DNA from: Antedon mediterranea
Taxonomy: Eukaryota; Echinodermata; Crinoidea; Comatulida; Antedonidae
Length of the DNA stretch: 64,000 bases
Assembly: GCF_964355755.1 (NCBI RefSeq)
Contig: NC_092671.1
Span: 14,738,501-14,802,500 of the forward strand
Reading direction: 5' to 3'
Made by a program: the position numbers and the translations under genes. The notes below the pieces were generated by a model. That model made no database searches. It saw nothing but the letters and a program-made list of their open reading frames with translations, and was not told where the DNA came from. Below, in pieces: positions 49,546 through 61,620 of the stretch (position 1 is its first letter; each line of letters opens with the position of its first letter).

Positions 49546-52500
49546 TTTTGTTACTTGAATAGTTTCTGTGTAAACATTCCACCACCACACTACAGTAATA
49601 TTTCATACAACTTGCCATTTGTTATTAAAGTAAAAAGACAACCATTTTTTTTTCTTGTTGGAAAATACAACCATTTTCGCTTCCATGCAAACCTAAAATG
49701 TTAACAGAAAAGTAATCTTTGACCTGGCCTTGAAAGTATTCGATTTTAATTCAACTTGACAAACTTGTTAATAATTTTGAAATTCTTTTCGTTAATTATA
49801 TTGTTATTGGCCAGTTGTTTTCTATCTGAAGTTTTTATGAAATGCATATGAGTCACAGTTTGCTTGCTTTGTAATAACATGCAGTGATATCCTAGTAAAA
49901 TATACAGCTAGAAATTTGTAAAAAAGCAGGGATCAACTACATTATATAACATTTTATTATTATTAATATTTTCATAAATATTTATTTCTCTATAAATCTT
50001 TGCTGTAAAATCATGTTATACATAAAAAGTTCAAATTACTTTTTAATTGAGTTTCAATTCTATATTTTCTCCAGAGATAAATAGAATGTCACCTGTATTT
50101 CTCTGAAATTCTGCAGTATCTATTTATCTTGATGGAACTTTCAATTCCGGTGCTTTACCATTATAATAAACAATCTTGGTAGAAATGTTCAATTTAATAA
50201 CTTCCTTTTAAAGACTTTTCTTAAGAAAACTTACTTAGTTCATATGTTACATCATTATACTTAAAACCGCAACAAAGATTGAAACCATTAGTTATTAAAT
50301 CATATTATACATATGCTCTATCATTCCTTGCTATAAAATAAATGTAAAATGTAATAGATCATTTAGTATTAAAGAAAAGCAATTGGTTTAAATTTTTAAA
50401 ACCACCAGGAGGGATAACAATATACTGTACAAACAAATGAATATATGATGATCTGTTTTGAAATGCTGCTAATATTGTAAAATCAGTTGAGTTTTGTTGA
50501 AAGATGAAGCAATTTGTTTTTAAAGTATTGACAGTGCAAATGTATAAATCAAGATACTCAGTATATCTATAAGTGAAACTATGTTCATTACTTAGGAAAT
50601 GTTTATCAATTTACTCAAACTTAAGTGGTAAATTAAAAATGGTTGCAACTTGTAGAATGTCTAATCTATCTAATTTGTAAGTGAAACAGGACACAGTGGT
50701 TTACAGTAAAATGCTACTAGAAAACTGCCACCATTTATTTTCTGCTGTTTATTTAATTACTGTATGTATGTCCCACAGTACTGTAACATTGCGTTTCCGG
50801 TTATTATTCAATATTTTATTATGCCTTGGTATCGACATTGAAGCATCTACACATGCTCACTAACCAATTTGCGCGACACTGACAGATTCCAGAACTAAGA
50901 AAGTAAAATGAACCTCTTCTTTAATTCGGTCAGTAGGAACTGTAAAAAAACAGTAATCCCACCTTGTAAAGTGGAAGGTATGTACTGGTGGTACTGCTTC
51001 TTAAGTCCCACCCTATATTATTGACTAAACTTACAGTGAACCTTTCTATGTTTCTTCTTCTTAACTTGCCAGCTGATCCCTAATGTGACCATTGGAATTT
51101 GTGTGTAGTTAGTTGGTGAGATAGGTCAATGAACTACATGCCTTTAGGTAATATTTTCTAACTGCTCATGTTTTAAAGGTCATAGTCATAGACCAAAGGT
51201 CATATAGAAGAAGAAATATGTTTGACCTTTTTAAAGATTATACATTTTAGAATTTCTGATTCATTCAGGAACATCTCATATTTAATTGACTTGGAGATGA
51301 ACAGGAAATTCCTAGAAAAAAAAAAGTTGGGTGGTCGGTCGGTGGTACATGGTAGATGCTGCTTCATTTGGGTAATGTTACCACCTGGTGAAGTTTTTGC
51401 TTCTAGCGTTTGTAACATTGGGAAAGGTGAAGTGTTAGAGTAGACCAATTTGAAATAAATCGACATCCAATGCGTGTTGGCGACGCACTGGTGAATGTTA
51501 CAAATTCTAAGCTTCTAAATGAAGCTGGATTCTAATTGTCTGGAAATTGGGGTGATAGAAGTTCAGGTATTGTCTACTGCCCTAGGCTTTTGTAGTACGT
51601 GCGGACTCCATTTTTATCTTCATCTTTTTTAATCTTTCACTCTCTTCCCAACCTTAGAATTGTGTTCTCCTGTAGTTTATTTTATTACATTTAGTTACTT
51701 TATCATGACAATTTCCCATACTGTTTTCATAACCTTCATTTTCAGTTGATCAGAAGGTAAAGAAGGTTAGAAAATTAAAGGTCGGCTTCCATTTTATTAT
51801 TTTTGTAAAACCAAATACAGGTTTCACTCCAATTAAAAAGCCACAACGAATAATTTAAAATAACTTTGTGGATTTATGTTTATGTTGGCATATAATTGGT
51901 AAAAGTGAATGTACAAATTGAGATATAAATACTTGGTAGATGAATATTCATGACAAACACTATTCTATGCAATAAAAGTAGCAATCAATTTTTTCTTTAA
52001 GCTTTGAGTCTCTATGTTTTACTAGTGGTCATCTAGCCTCTAGGTAAGAATGCCCTCTGAACTTTTGTTACCTTTCTACAGCAGCATGTAGATATTACAG
52101 TACCTAGACCCACATCCTGGTTCATGCTGGCTCGCCAAATAGCTATATCACCTATATTATTTTATGAATGGCCTTGTTTTTATCACCCCCTCTACCCACA
52201 CCAGTATTTTAATACCTGGTCTACAGCAAAGGTCATAATTGACCACAGTTCTCATGAGGCATCCTTGCCTGGCAACATGAACAAGATTCGGATCTACAGA
52301 ATTTTGGAATGTTCCAGCCACAGGTTCGCACCACTGGCATACTTTCTATACCAATAACTTCCACCCATCCTTGACCCCCTCCATATGTAGAACATCTTAA
52401 GGTCATATTTAATTGTTCTTTCACAAGAAAACTTCCACTATAATTTCCTAATTCCCTAGGCACTATGGTATGAAAGTGCGGAACTTCTGTTGGTGTATAA

Positions 52501-53409
52501 AATGATATCTCACCACCTTAATCCTTAATATTTGGCTGCCATATTACTGCTGGCTATTTCATTTTATTACAACTTAATTATTTTTGACTACCATGGGTAA
52601 CTATTACCTCAGACCTACCTGTAAAATAACACCTGTAGTCTGTTCATTTGATGTATAGCAGAGCATTTAACATTTTATTTTTTTCATTTAGCATTTCGTA
52701 AATGTTGGCTGTACACAAGTGCATGAAAAAGAACACAACCACTTCTTGTTACAGTTGCCTCATAAAGAATTTGCGGGATATTGTATGTGTACTTTTATGA
52801 TATTATTAGCTATACACTCTGTCAATTCTTCACATAATGTAGTCCTTTATATAATAAATCACTAAAATTGGAATAAAACTTGAAGAAAACTATTTGTTTG
52901 TGTTTTTAAGGAGGTACCGACAGATGCCATCTGATTGGATAACATGAACCAAGCTACATCCAATTAGTCGGCTCTACACAAGGTCCTCAAGAAGCCTATA
53001 TTTCCACATAATACTGTTCATATTGTATGCTTTTAAAATATCATTTTCATGAATGTTATCAAGTTGGTAAGTGAATCTGGGATGTCTGAGTCGTCATACA
53101 AAAACTCCCACAGCATTTGACATCAACACCGTACACATTGTCTTTAGTCAAATAATCAAAGCGTAAGACAAGATTTAGTTCTGTTTTAGTTTGTTATGTT
53201 TAAATAAGTTTTTTTTTATGACATTCTACAATTACTTGTACAGACTAATATGTAAATTGTGCATAGTGTGTCACGGTTCTTCAGTATATTATCAATATAG
53301 TACCATCTGTTAGTCAGTCCAAACTGATTCCACAGTAGTACATCCCATTGCTCTCCCTTCATTTTCCTTCAGGGCTGTTCGTTTCATTTCATAGGCAGAT
53401 CCAGGTGTC
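49546..53409. other. AT-rich stretch without recognised genes
   Basis: No supported exon or RNA gene. Short frames on both strands lack domains. Confidence 0.4.
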
Positions 53410-53412
53410 TAA

Positions 53413-54445
53413 GACCCCATTTACACTTCAGCTTTTAGCGAGCTCGAGGCCGGCTCCGAGCCAAAAGTGCACAAGTGTAAACACTCTGGGAACAACCGAG
53501 CCGGCCTCGAGCCGGCTCAATTTTGAGCCTAGTCTAGAGTAGGCTTCGGGCCGGCAATTGCGGGCTTCGGGCCGGCACTTCGTATAGTGTAAACACTCGC
53601 GGTCATAAAATGAACGTTCTGGGTCAACTTATTGCTGATGAATCGGAAATTCTTCATTGAAATTAAATTGGTGAAGATAGTATACGCCTTTTTCACGAAA
53701 CGAAGACATCTTCGATCTATGACAAACAATGCCGTGCAACGAAGCGTAACCAACAGAAATAACATAGCGTTTTCATGGGATTTCAGGACACCATGCGGCG
53801 TCTATGCTTATAAACTGTGGTGTTTTTTCGATGGACTTAAGAAGTGAAAAAAAAAATTTAATTTTTTTTAATCACACAGTTATATAGGCTAATCTTTAAA
53901 GAACATTTTACAGTACAAATTTTGTCCATACGACTGTCCGTTGAGGAGTTACGAATTTTTAAGTAACTTGTCCTCCGAAAATAGGCTGAAAACGCTATGT
54001 TATTTCTGTTAGTTACGCTTCGTTGAACGGCATTGTTTGTGTTTTCATCGATCGAAGATGTCTTCCGTTTCGTAAAAAAGGCGTATTATCTACTACTATT
54101 CTTTAGAAAACGAGACGCAAACATTAGTAGTAAAGCAATAATACAATTGTTTTGATCCATATTAAATACCGTTATTTGATTCTTTTTTGATAAAGTTGAT
54201 AGGCCTAGGCCTAGTGTAGATCGACAACTTTTTAACTTTTTAAGACACACATGAGCGGATATGACGTGAATGTAGCGAAATCGTATCATCGAGCACTCTT
54301 CCGCGAGAGCAAGTGTAAACACAATAGTAGGGGCCCGAGGCCGGCTTTTTGGGTAAGTGTAAACACATTGCAGGCTAAAAAGAAAGCCGGCGTCGGGCCG
54401 ACTTCGGGCCGGCTAAGAAATCGTCGATGAAGTGTAAATGGGGTC
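53413..54445. mobile_element. Foldback TIR element flanked by TAA (Harbinger-like target)
   Basis: GACCCCATTTACACTTCA at the left end (53413) is inverted at the right end (to 54445), with TAA on both sides (53410-53412, 54446-54448). The subterminal regions carry repeated GAGGCCGGCTC / GTCGGGCCG motifs and several AAGTGTAAACAC copies. A nested inverted pair (about 53660-53780 and about 53985-54095) shares AACATAGCGTTTTCA and GAAGACATCTTCGATC. The 3-bp TAA/TTA duplication suits PIF/Harbinger. No transposase seen. Confidence 0.75.
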
Positions 54446-54448
54446 TAA

Positions 54449-57400
54449 GAGAAACCAGTTGCGTTCTTCCCAGTCTGGGTCCCCACTAAATTTTTTCAGT
54501 GCAAAAAGATAAGAAATTATTTTAAGTTTAACGCTTCATATCACAATTTTTAGGCTTAGATCCTTGATCTGCCATTGTATTTATTTTATATAAAGGTAGT
54601 TTATTTGTGATGTATATCAGTTTTTCTGTTATCATTACCTCCTTCAATGTCATTATGTGAAGGTTGCGTTCTCATTTACTTACTGATTGTTTATCTAAAC
54701 AAAAAAATGTAATATTTCCCACAAATTCTTGTAAAATATATATACTCATTTATGATCATGATTTGAGTTAGTGATTTCACTAAATTGAATATGTAGAGAA
54801 TTATATTTATTTTACTATATTATGTTTGTTTTGTGTTTTTATTAGATTTTTTTTTTGGTTATGATCCAGGGAAATTCAAGGCTGACAATTAAGAAAGGAG
54901 GGGGTATTGTGATGATGGTGGCTTGCAAGAATGTTTAGAACATAGCAAATGAAGGTGGGCTTATCTCCAGATTATAGGTGTGAATGGTTGATTATAGTTG
55001 ATTATCCTGGCATAATGAGAGGCACTTCACTTTGATGTTGACATGCCTCCAGGATCCCATAGCTGCAAGGCTAGATCAGACAAATTTCAATCAGGCTTAG
55101 CAACATAACTGTCTGCATACCAAAGTCAAAATATTATGCATATAGGTGCTGAGAGAGTTCATAGCATGTACCAACCTAAATTTCTTGGCAAGGCCAAGTT
55201 TCTTCCAATTAGAATGGCTAGTTGTTTTAAGCTAGATTTTCTATGTCAGCTATAAAGACAAACTCTTGAAGTGATTGAACTTCGTAATTGATACTTTCAG
55301 CCAATCCACTTACAGCATTCCATATCTTCAATCTATCACAGATTTCCTAAAAAAGCAATTGACTATTAATCTCAATTCAGTGCCTACAACGATTTGCATA
55401 GATACTTTTTAGCATAATTACTATATTAAAATGTTATGCCTCTGTGAATGTGTGGAAAAATCTCCAAAAAAAGGTTTATGTAGCTTAAATATGGTGTGGT
55501 TTGTGTCATAATTAATAATAAATTACTAAATATATGTGGTAATATTCCACAGTTTCATGGGGAAACTATTAAGAGAAGTTGTCAACATGGTAAGTGAATT
55601 TATTCGAGGAATTGTTTTTGCATATGATCTTAAAATAACTTTCCCTCTGGTAGGTTCATGTCTCATAAATATTCATGAATTAAATCCGCATGAATATTGT
55701 CAATTACAGGTGGTACAAACTTTAAATGTTACAACTCATGTCAGAGTTCAAAATCTAATAGTCATTAGGTACATATCTGGCCCTAGGGTATTGCTTATAT
55801 ATTTTTTTTGTCTACAGGGTATGAAATGAAACCTATGGGTTTTGTCTACAGGGTCTTATTAATAGAAAATTTACATGGCTTAATATGTCTCACAGTATCT
55901 ATAGTATAATATTAAGAAGTTTACCTCGCCGTAAGCCTCTATGACTCGGGGGCGGTATAGTATGCGGTAAAAGAAATAGTTTTATAGGATTGATTTTGTT
56001 TAGCTTCCGATTGCTTCAGGTTTCTTTATTAGCATAATGTGCATAAAAAGATTTTGTAGGATATTGAAGTTAAATAAAATCCTCTTAAATTGTGAATAAA
56101 ACTGGCAACAATAGAATAGAAATTTATGTTGTTTTATACTTTTATAGAATTACGTCACCCGTAAGGATATAAATCCCAAGTGTTTTGTATAACCAGTGGA
56201 ATGTGTTTGCAATGATTACCAAAGAGGTAATCTAAACATAATTTATATAAATTGGGAGAGGTTATTATAAGTCATTCCTCTTATTTTTTTATAAATTACT
56301 AATAAGCAGATATTTTTTAACAAATAAGTCAAATTTCTAGTGTCATTTACACTATATAAATAATAAGTTAAGTTAGCTGCAACACAATCGGGGTCTCAAT
56401 TTGACCCCAAAAACTGAACTCTGCAGTCTGCTGCACTGGGATGATTGCGGTCATCTCGCAGTCAAACTCGCGCGATAGGACCTAGGCCTAAGTCATTTTT
56501 ATTTCTCTAGATAGTGAGTATTTTATTTAACTAAAAAATGTTGACCGATGCCATTACGAGGTTCGTAAAAAATATGTGAAGGAAAGAAGATGAGGGGACT
56601 TGTCGGGAGTCGGAAGAAAGACTCGCGTATAGGCCTACATGTTTTTAAGAATATTGTAAAGCGTGTGAAAAATAGATGAGTTCAACTTGACAATATCAGA
56701 GGGTGCGACGTACCTATACTTTAACCAAGGACCACAATAACGTTTCAGGTAATAATTCCCCCTTCTATGATGAAATGGATGCTATTTCTTGGGGATCGCG
56801 CTATGCGAAAAAAAGTAAACATGACCTCGATCAAATCGCGCTTCCGCCTAACGAACTGCATTGTGGTGTATATAATGACGTCATTCATAACGAACGCACA
56901 TGGACGGAACCGGTTTTATTGGAGTAAAAATTGAGCTGCAACGCGATCTTTATTTATAAACAACAGCCGAAACCGGTTTCCAAAAAACCGTTCTTTTTTT
57001 ATTTTTCAATAGAAACAGGCCCTTACTACAGTATAAGTACAAAATGTTATTGTTACATTTGTAATTGATTAAAGTACAAATATTTGTATTATACTGTTAA
57101 GATGCAAATTCATTATGAGATATAAACTAAAGTAAGCAAAGTGGCACACAGCCAACATTACATCAGAACTATGGTAGGAGATACATACACATACATAGCA
57201 TTATATTGTTTTGATATTAACTTCAAAATTGTTCCAAACTTGGGCCAACCAACATTATACAATCCAATGGATATTAACCACTTGACCTGTTGTATGTTAG
57301 AATCTAAATTAAACTTTACTGATCTCTTCTTTGATGTAAATATTTACTGTCATCATGTGGTCACCAACTATTATCAGTTTAGTAAGTACAGTACTGTAGT

Positions 57401-60400
57401 TTCAGTAGTACTGTAATTCAAAACGAATTTTCAGAATTGGGAAATTCTAAAATCGCCACTTGAACAAAAAAGAGATACTTTCATGTATTTATGAAAAAAA
57501 ACACCCAAAAAATTGTACAATGTTTATAGAAGGAAGGAAGTTGTATATAGGCCTATCATAAAAAAATGGGGTTTTTTTATCTGTAATAAAATACATAAAT
57601 ATTTGATCTGGGTCATGGGCAAAAGTCACAGAGGTTCTACCTTAGGAAGAAGATATACGAGTATTAGCTTTGAGAAAGTGGAAATATAGACGATTGATGG
57701 ATTGACTTATTCAATTGACTGCGACTTATGATAATTTGTTAGCAAAGAAGGATAACATGGTAAGCCATGGAAACGGATTTAAGTACCCTGACCCAGTTGC
57801 CATTTTGTGATGAAGCACAGATGAGAAGAAAGCAGGAGAAAAAAGCCGCAGCATTCTCAACTTATTAGCTTTAAACACTCTGTTGAATTGGCCTTATTTT
57901 CTCCTAAATCATCAAATTAAATTGCAAATATTACTGTTTTACCCCAAGGATAGGCCTTTGAAGTGTTAAAAACCACCATTTTATGTCTTCAGAAGCTACT
58001 TGTTGTGGTTTTTATGGGTTAGTTTATAACTTTTTGTTTGACAACACTGAGAATGTTTTGATTGCCAAGAATTTGAATTAAGTTGATTTTTCTGAGAATT
58101 AAAATAAATTAATATCAATTTTAAATAAATTCTTTCAATATCAATTAAGAAATTAATTTGAATTAATTAAAAATACTAGTGTTTTAAGCATAGCCAGGAT
58201 TTAATGTTTTGCTTTCCACTAAAGTGGCAAAATCATCATTAAGCTAAGCTAGTGGGGCATATTTACAATCATTTCATTTTATCTAGTTCACAGGGCACAT
58301 CAGGAAAAAGTATAGTTTGTTTGAACCCTCAACCTTATGGTTACAGACTTGGTATATAGTTATAAAACTACAGTTAACTTTTTTATTGCTTTGTTAAATG
58401 ATGAAACAGGAACTTCTATATATTTTACAATGTTAATACCATACTGTTTAAATAATAGCATACATAAGCTATTTCTGCCAGTTATCACCTCATGCAGTAT
58501 GTATGGTATATTTCCAAGTGTGATAGTATCATAAAGATAATAAAGATTTATTGTATTTCATAAAACCTTCCTTCCTTAATTGCAGCAGTTAAGATAATTT
58601 AGATGAAATATGAATTCTTGAATGAAATTTAAGATACAGTCATCAGGATAAGGTTGATCAAATCAGTGTCCGGTTCTAATTCGTTTGTGATGTTAGGATT
58701 ATTAAAAGGAAAGTATGGATTAATTATCAAGAACTGTTTAGTGCTTAAGACAATGTAGGCAAATTTCAATGTTATAAGTTTATTACTGTATTATCCAATT
58801 TTTTCATTTATTGGGTCATTGATTTTCTTAAATTGTTTTCTTAGTGTTTAGCTCTATGTTTCGTATGATTTCACCTTTTTGTCCCTTTCCTCTATGTACA
58901 TTTTTATCCCCTTCATCTACCAGTTTGAGACTACTTTTAAACACTTCTTGTGTGAATCTTCCCAGCTATTTTGATTTGTTTTATTCCTTGACATCCATTT
59001 TTCTCCAAGTATTCTATATTTATATCCCATTTCTCTTATCTTTTGCTCTGCCCAGATCAGCCCACCCTATATTTAAAAAATTGTAATCCCAGAAGATAGG
59101 ACATTAAATTGAACTTATTTCAAAATCCTCGATCTGCCACTGTTGCCTGTGCTACCTGTTTTATACACTACTCCCTGTAAAATATCCTTTATCCACTTTC
59201 TCTGTGTACTGTATCCTATCCTATATTTACATCCCCTTCCCTGTGAAACCTGCTTGCCTATCTTTATACACCCTGTGTAAAGAAAAGTACAGGCCCAGCC
59301 ATCTTACAATGCTGTTTTTTTATGTGACAATTTCCTTATGTGGCATTTTGTTTATATTGTACATTAATAATTAATTTCATTTTTTTAATCCCTTTCCCCA
59401 ATGTTACATTTTATCCACCTCATCTTTTCCCTGTGGACACTTGTGATATACTTACTTGCTTCTCAACATACATACTTTCTTATGTTAAACAAGCCAATGT
59501 TGATCATAAGTGTACTTGAATTAAAAAAGGTGTAAGCTTACAATAGGCTAGTGCTATTTACAATTGATTTAGTGAAAGTAGACATAAGTTTAATAGAACT
59601 GATGGCATTCTTAGGTGTCATCCTTGGTGTCCAACTTGCCCTTAGGCTGAATGATATATTTCCTGTTCAGTGTTGTGTTTACTGATTTGCCTTTGAAGGG
59701 TCTACCTGTAGTGTTACCTTTTTAATTCTTCTTCAATCATTGGAATGTGGTTGCTAAGAGCTAACAGACATTTTATGCTGGAATGTTTACAGTAATGTGT
59801 ATTAAGAAAAGGATGTGTATGTTGTGAAATTGGTTATTCTGGTTTCGTTTTGATTTAGGATTTTGCTTTCCAACTTTCATCTATAGATAATCACCTTTTC
59901 GAAATATTTTCTTATCTTATATAACATCATCATGGTAACATCTTAGAATATAAATGTAGTACAGTATCTGGAGACAGAAATTACTATATTTATGTGGTAT
60001 TAACAATGTTTTCATTAGATATAGTTTTCATTAAAACAGAGTCTACTGTTTAACATTTAATGACAACTTAACTGACAAATATATTTTCTGTACCCAATGA
60101 CCTTTTGACATGTAACCTGGTTTCATATTGGATTGTCATTGATTGAGGACAATATGTACATTTTGTGTATACAAATTGATTGTCATTTATGTAGTGTTTG
60201 TATTCACTGCACCTGTCAATATAATTACCATATAAATCGGAGACCCTATTTAGCACAAAAACTTGTTTAAAATTACAACCAACAATGGTGTTGGTAGGCT
60301 TTTGGCACTGTGCTCACCCTCAAGACACATTTTTAAGGTCCCAAGGAACAATCTTTTTTATTAAGACAGTCCCATAGGCTGGTAGTAACTTGGGATACCC

Positions 60401-60470
60401 CTCTTTGTCTTGAAACATGTAGGCCTACATGGTAGGTATATTTGAATTGCAAAAAGTGCGACTTTTCTCC
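54449..60470. other. Gene-poor stretch with a GC-richer patch
   Basis: Mostly AT-rich without recognised genes. At 56370-56960 there is a CG-richer patch (ACTCGCGCGATAGG, AAATCGCGCTTCCGCC) holding a 74-codon + frame (56703-56927) with no recognisable domain; this could be a transposon fragment. 58850-59460 is pyrimidine-rich with loosely repeated CCTGT/ATCC phrases. Confidence 0.4.
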
Positions 60471-60479
60471 ATGTAGATT

Positions 60480-61140
60480 CAAGATTCAAGAAATTTTATT
60501 TGTCCATAAAAATGGAAATTCACTTTGCTTGGTAGATTAAAACAACAATAAAAAACAAACAAAAAATGTTGCAACAATTTAAAACGTGCAGTATTATAAA
60601 AGATTAAAATACAAGATAAAAAGTTAAAAATAAAAAAAAACTGTTAAAAATGTAAAACTATTTAATAATTTGCATTATCGTCTTACATTAGAATTAAAAA
60701 TATGAATTCTATTTACAACGAAGGATTTTCTAGTTCTACAAAGATTTGCTCTTGGAGGTCGTAACCTAATACCTGATCTATTTATGTCATAACAGTAATG
60801 TAACGGATGAGTGGGGTCTTTCATAATATTGTTTACTTTTTTTTAAATACTCTTTTCATAGATAAATGAACAAGGCGTTAGATCAGTTTTAATAATACGT
60901 TGTGCAATTTTACATGGTCTCTCAATATTTTTCTTTCATTATCAGTATAGTTACCATAAAAACATCCAATGCTAAAAATACTTTGAATAATACTTTGATA
61001 GAATTAAAATAGTGTTATCAACTCTAATTTGCTTGAGTTTTCTGAGAAAGTAAAGCCTTTGAGATGCCTTCTTGGAAATCATGATTGAGTTTGACTCCCA
61101 TGTAATGAGATTATTGTTGTCAAATTTATACACTATTAAT
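60480..61140 (-). pseudogene. Degenerate LINE reverse-transcriptase C-terminus and 3' end
   Basis: On the minus strand, the reading KKASQRLYFLRKLKQIRVD (complement of about 61010-61070) is followed, after frameshifts and stops, by a second stretch. That stretch has PCKIAQRII, NNIMKDPTHPLHYC and SGIRLRPPR...CRTRKSF (about 60900 down to 60720). These are the thumb and C-terminal motifs typical of CR1/Rex-type non-LTR retrotransposon ORF2 proteins. It ends near 60480 with a GAATCTTGAATC tail, as expected for a 3' terminus. The element is 5'-truncated and clearly inactive. Confidence 0.75.
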
Positions 61141-61384
61141 TAAAAAAGAGTAATAACAGGGTATGGTAAACTCTCAAATGGTGTTCTGACATAGGAGGAC
61201 CGGATGGTCCTGTGTCCTGCCTCTGGAAAACCATATCATTTAGAGGGATCCTGATGTGTATGTACTACTACTATACTGATTCCCCCACCCCACCATGCCG
61301 TAATAAGAAGAGCTTCTGTACCTTACAATACATAAAGAAAGATAGTTGTTTATGTAAGAGAATTACATTGCGTTAAATGTTATT

Positions 61385-61500
61385 ACGCACTCTTTTTGCC
61401 CGATTTCTGTTTTCTTGACTTACTTTTCAACTCGAAATTACGTTATACGAGCACGTCAAAAGTGACAGGCTACGCACGTGTAAATTAAAAAAAATATAAA
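61385..61500 (+). mobile_element. Fragment related to the intron-1 Helitron-like family
   Basis: The segment with TACGTTATACGAGCACGTCA and nearby CTACGCACGTGTAAAT corresponds to the shared internal segment (TCACGTCATACGAGCACGTA...) of the seven Helitron-like copies, in the same orientation but diverged. No hairpin or CTAG end seen. Confidence 0.45.
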
Positions 61501-61549
61501 TGTTTTTAAACATTTCAACATTTTTAAACATGTTCAGCAATTTCGGTCA

Positions 61550-61620
61550 GTTGGTAGGTTGGTCGGTCGGTAAACACTAATGAGCACGCGACTGCAGCCA
61601 TCTATATGGCCTTGTTGTTA
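61550..61620 (-). repeat. Dispersed repeat, copy 2
   Basis: Inverse copy of the repeat at 31111-31180, with GGTCGGTCGGTAAACACTAA, TGAGCACGCGACTGCAGCCA and ATATGGCCTTGTT. The GGTC motif is tandemly repeated at one edge. Confidence 0.6.

Noticed and set aside
48703-49704. 333-codon Pro/His/Ile-rich open frame
   Set aside because: It lies wholly on a C-rich minisatellite; the other two forward frames are also open for long stretches, C-run lengths shift the frame between units, and no promoter, splice or domain evidence exists.
52690-52860. Exon-like stretch reading HFVNVGCTQVHEKEHNH after a T-rich AG
   Set aside because: No good donor, no Met, no recognised family, and such open lengths are common by chance here.
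55556-55590. 36-nt microexon between CACAG and GTAAGT
   Set aside because: Good splice-like borders but no neighbouring exons to join it to; cannot be supported from sequence alone.
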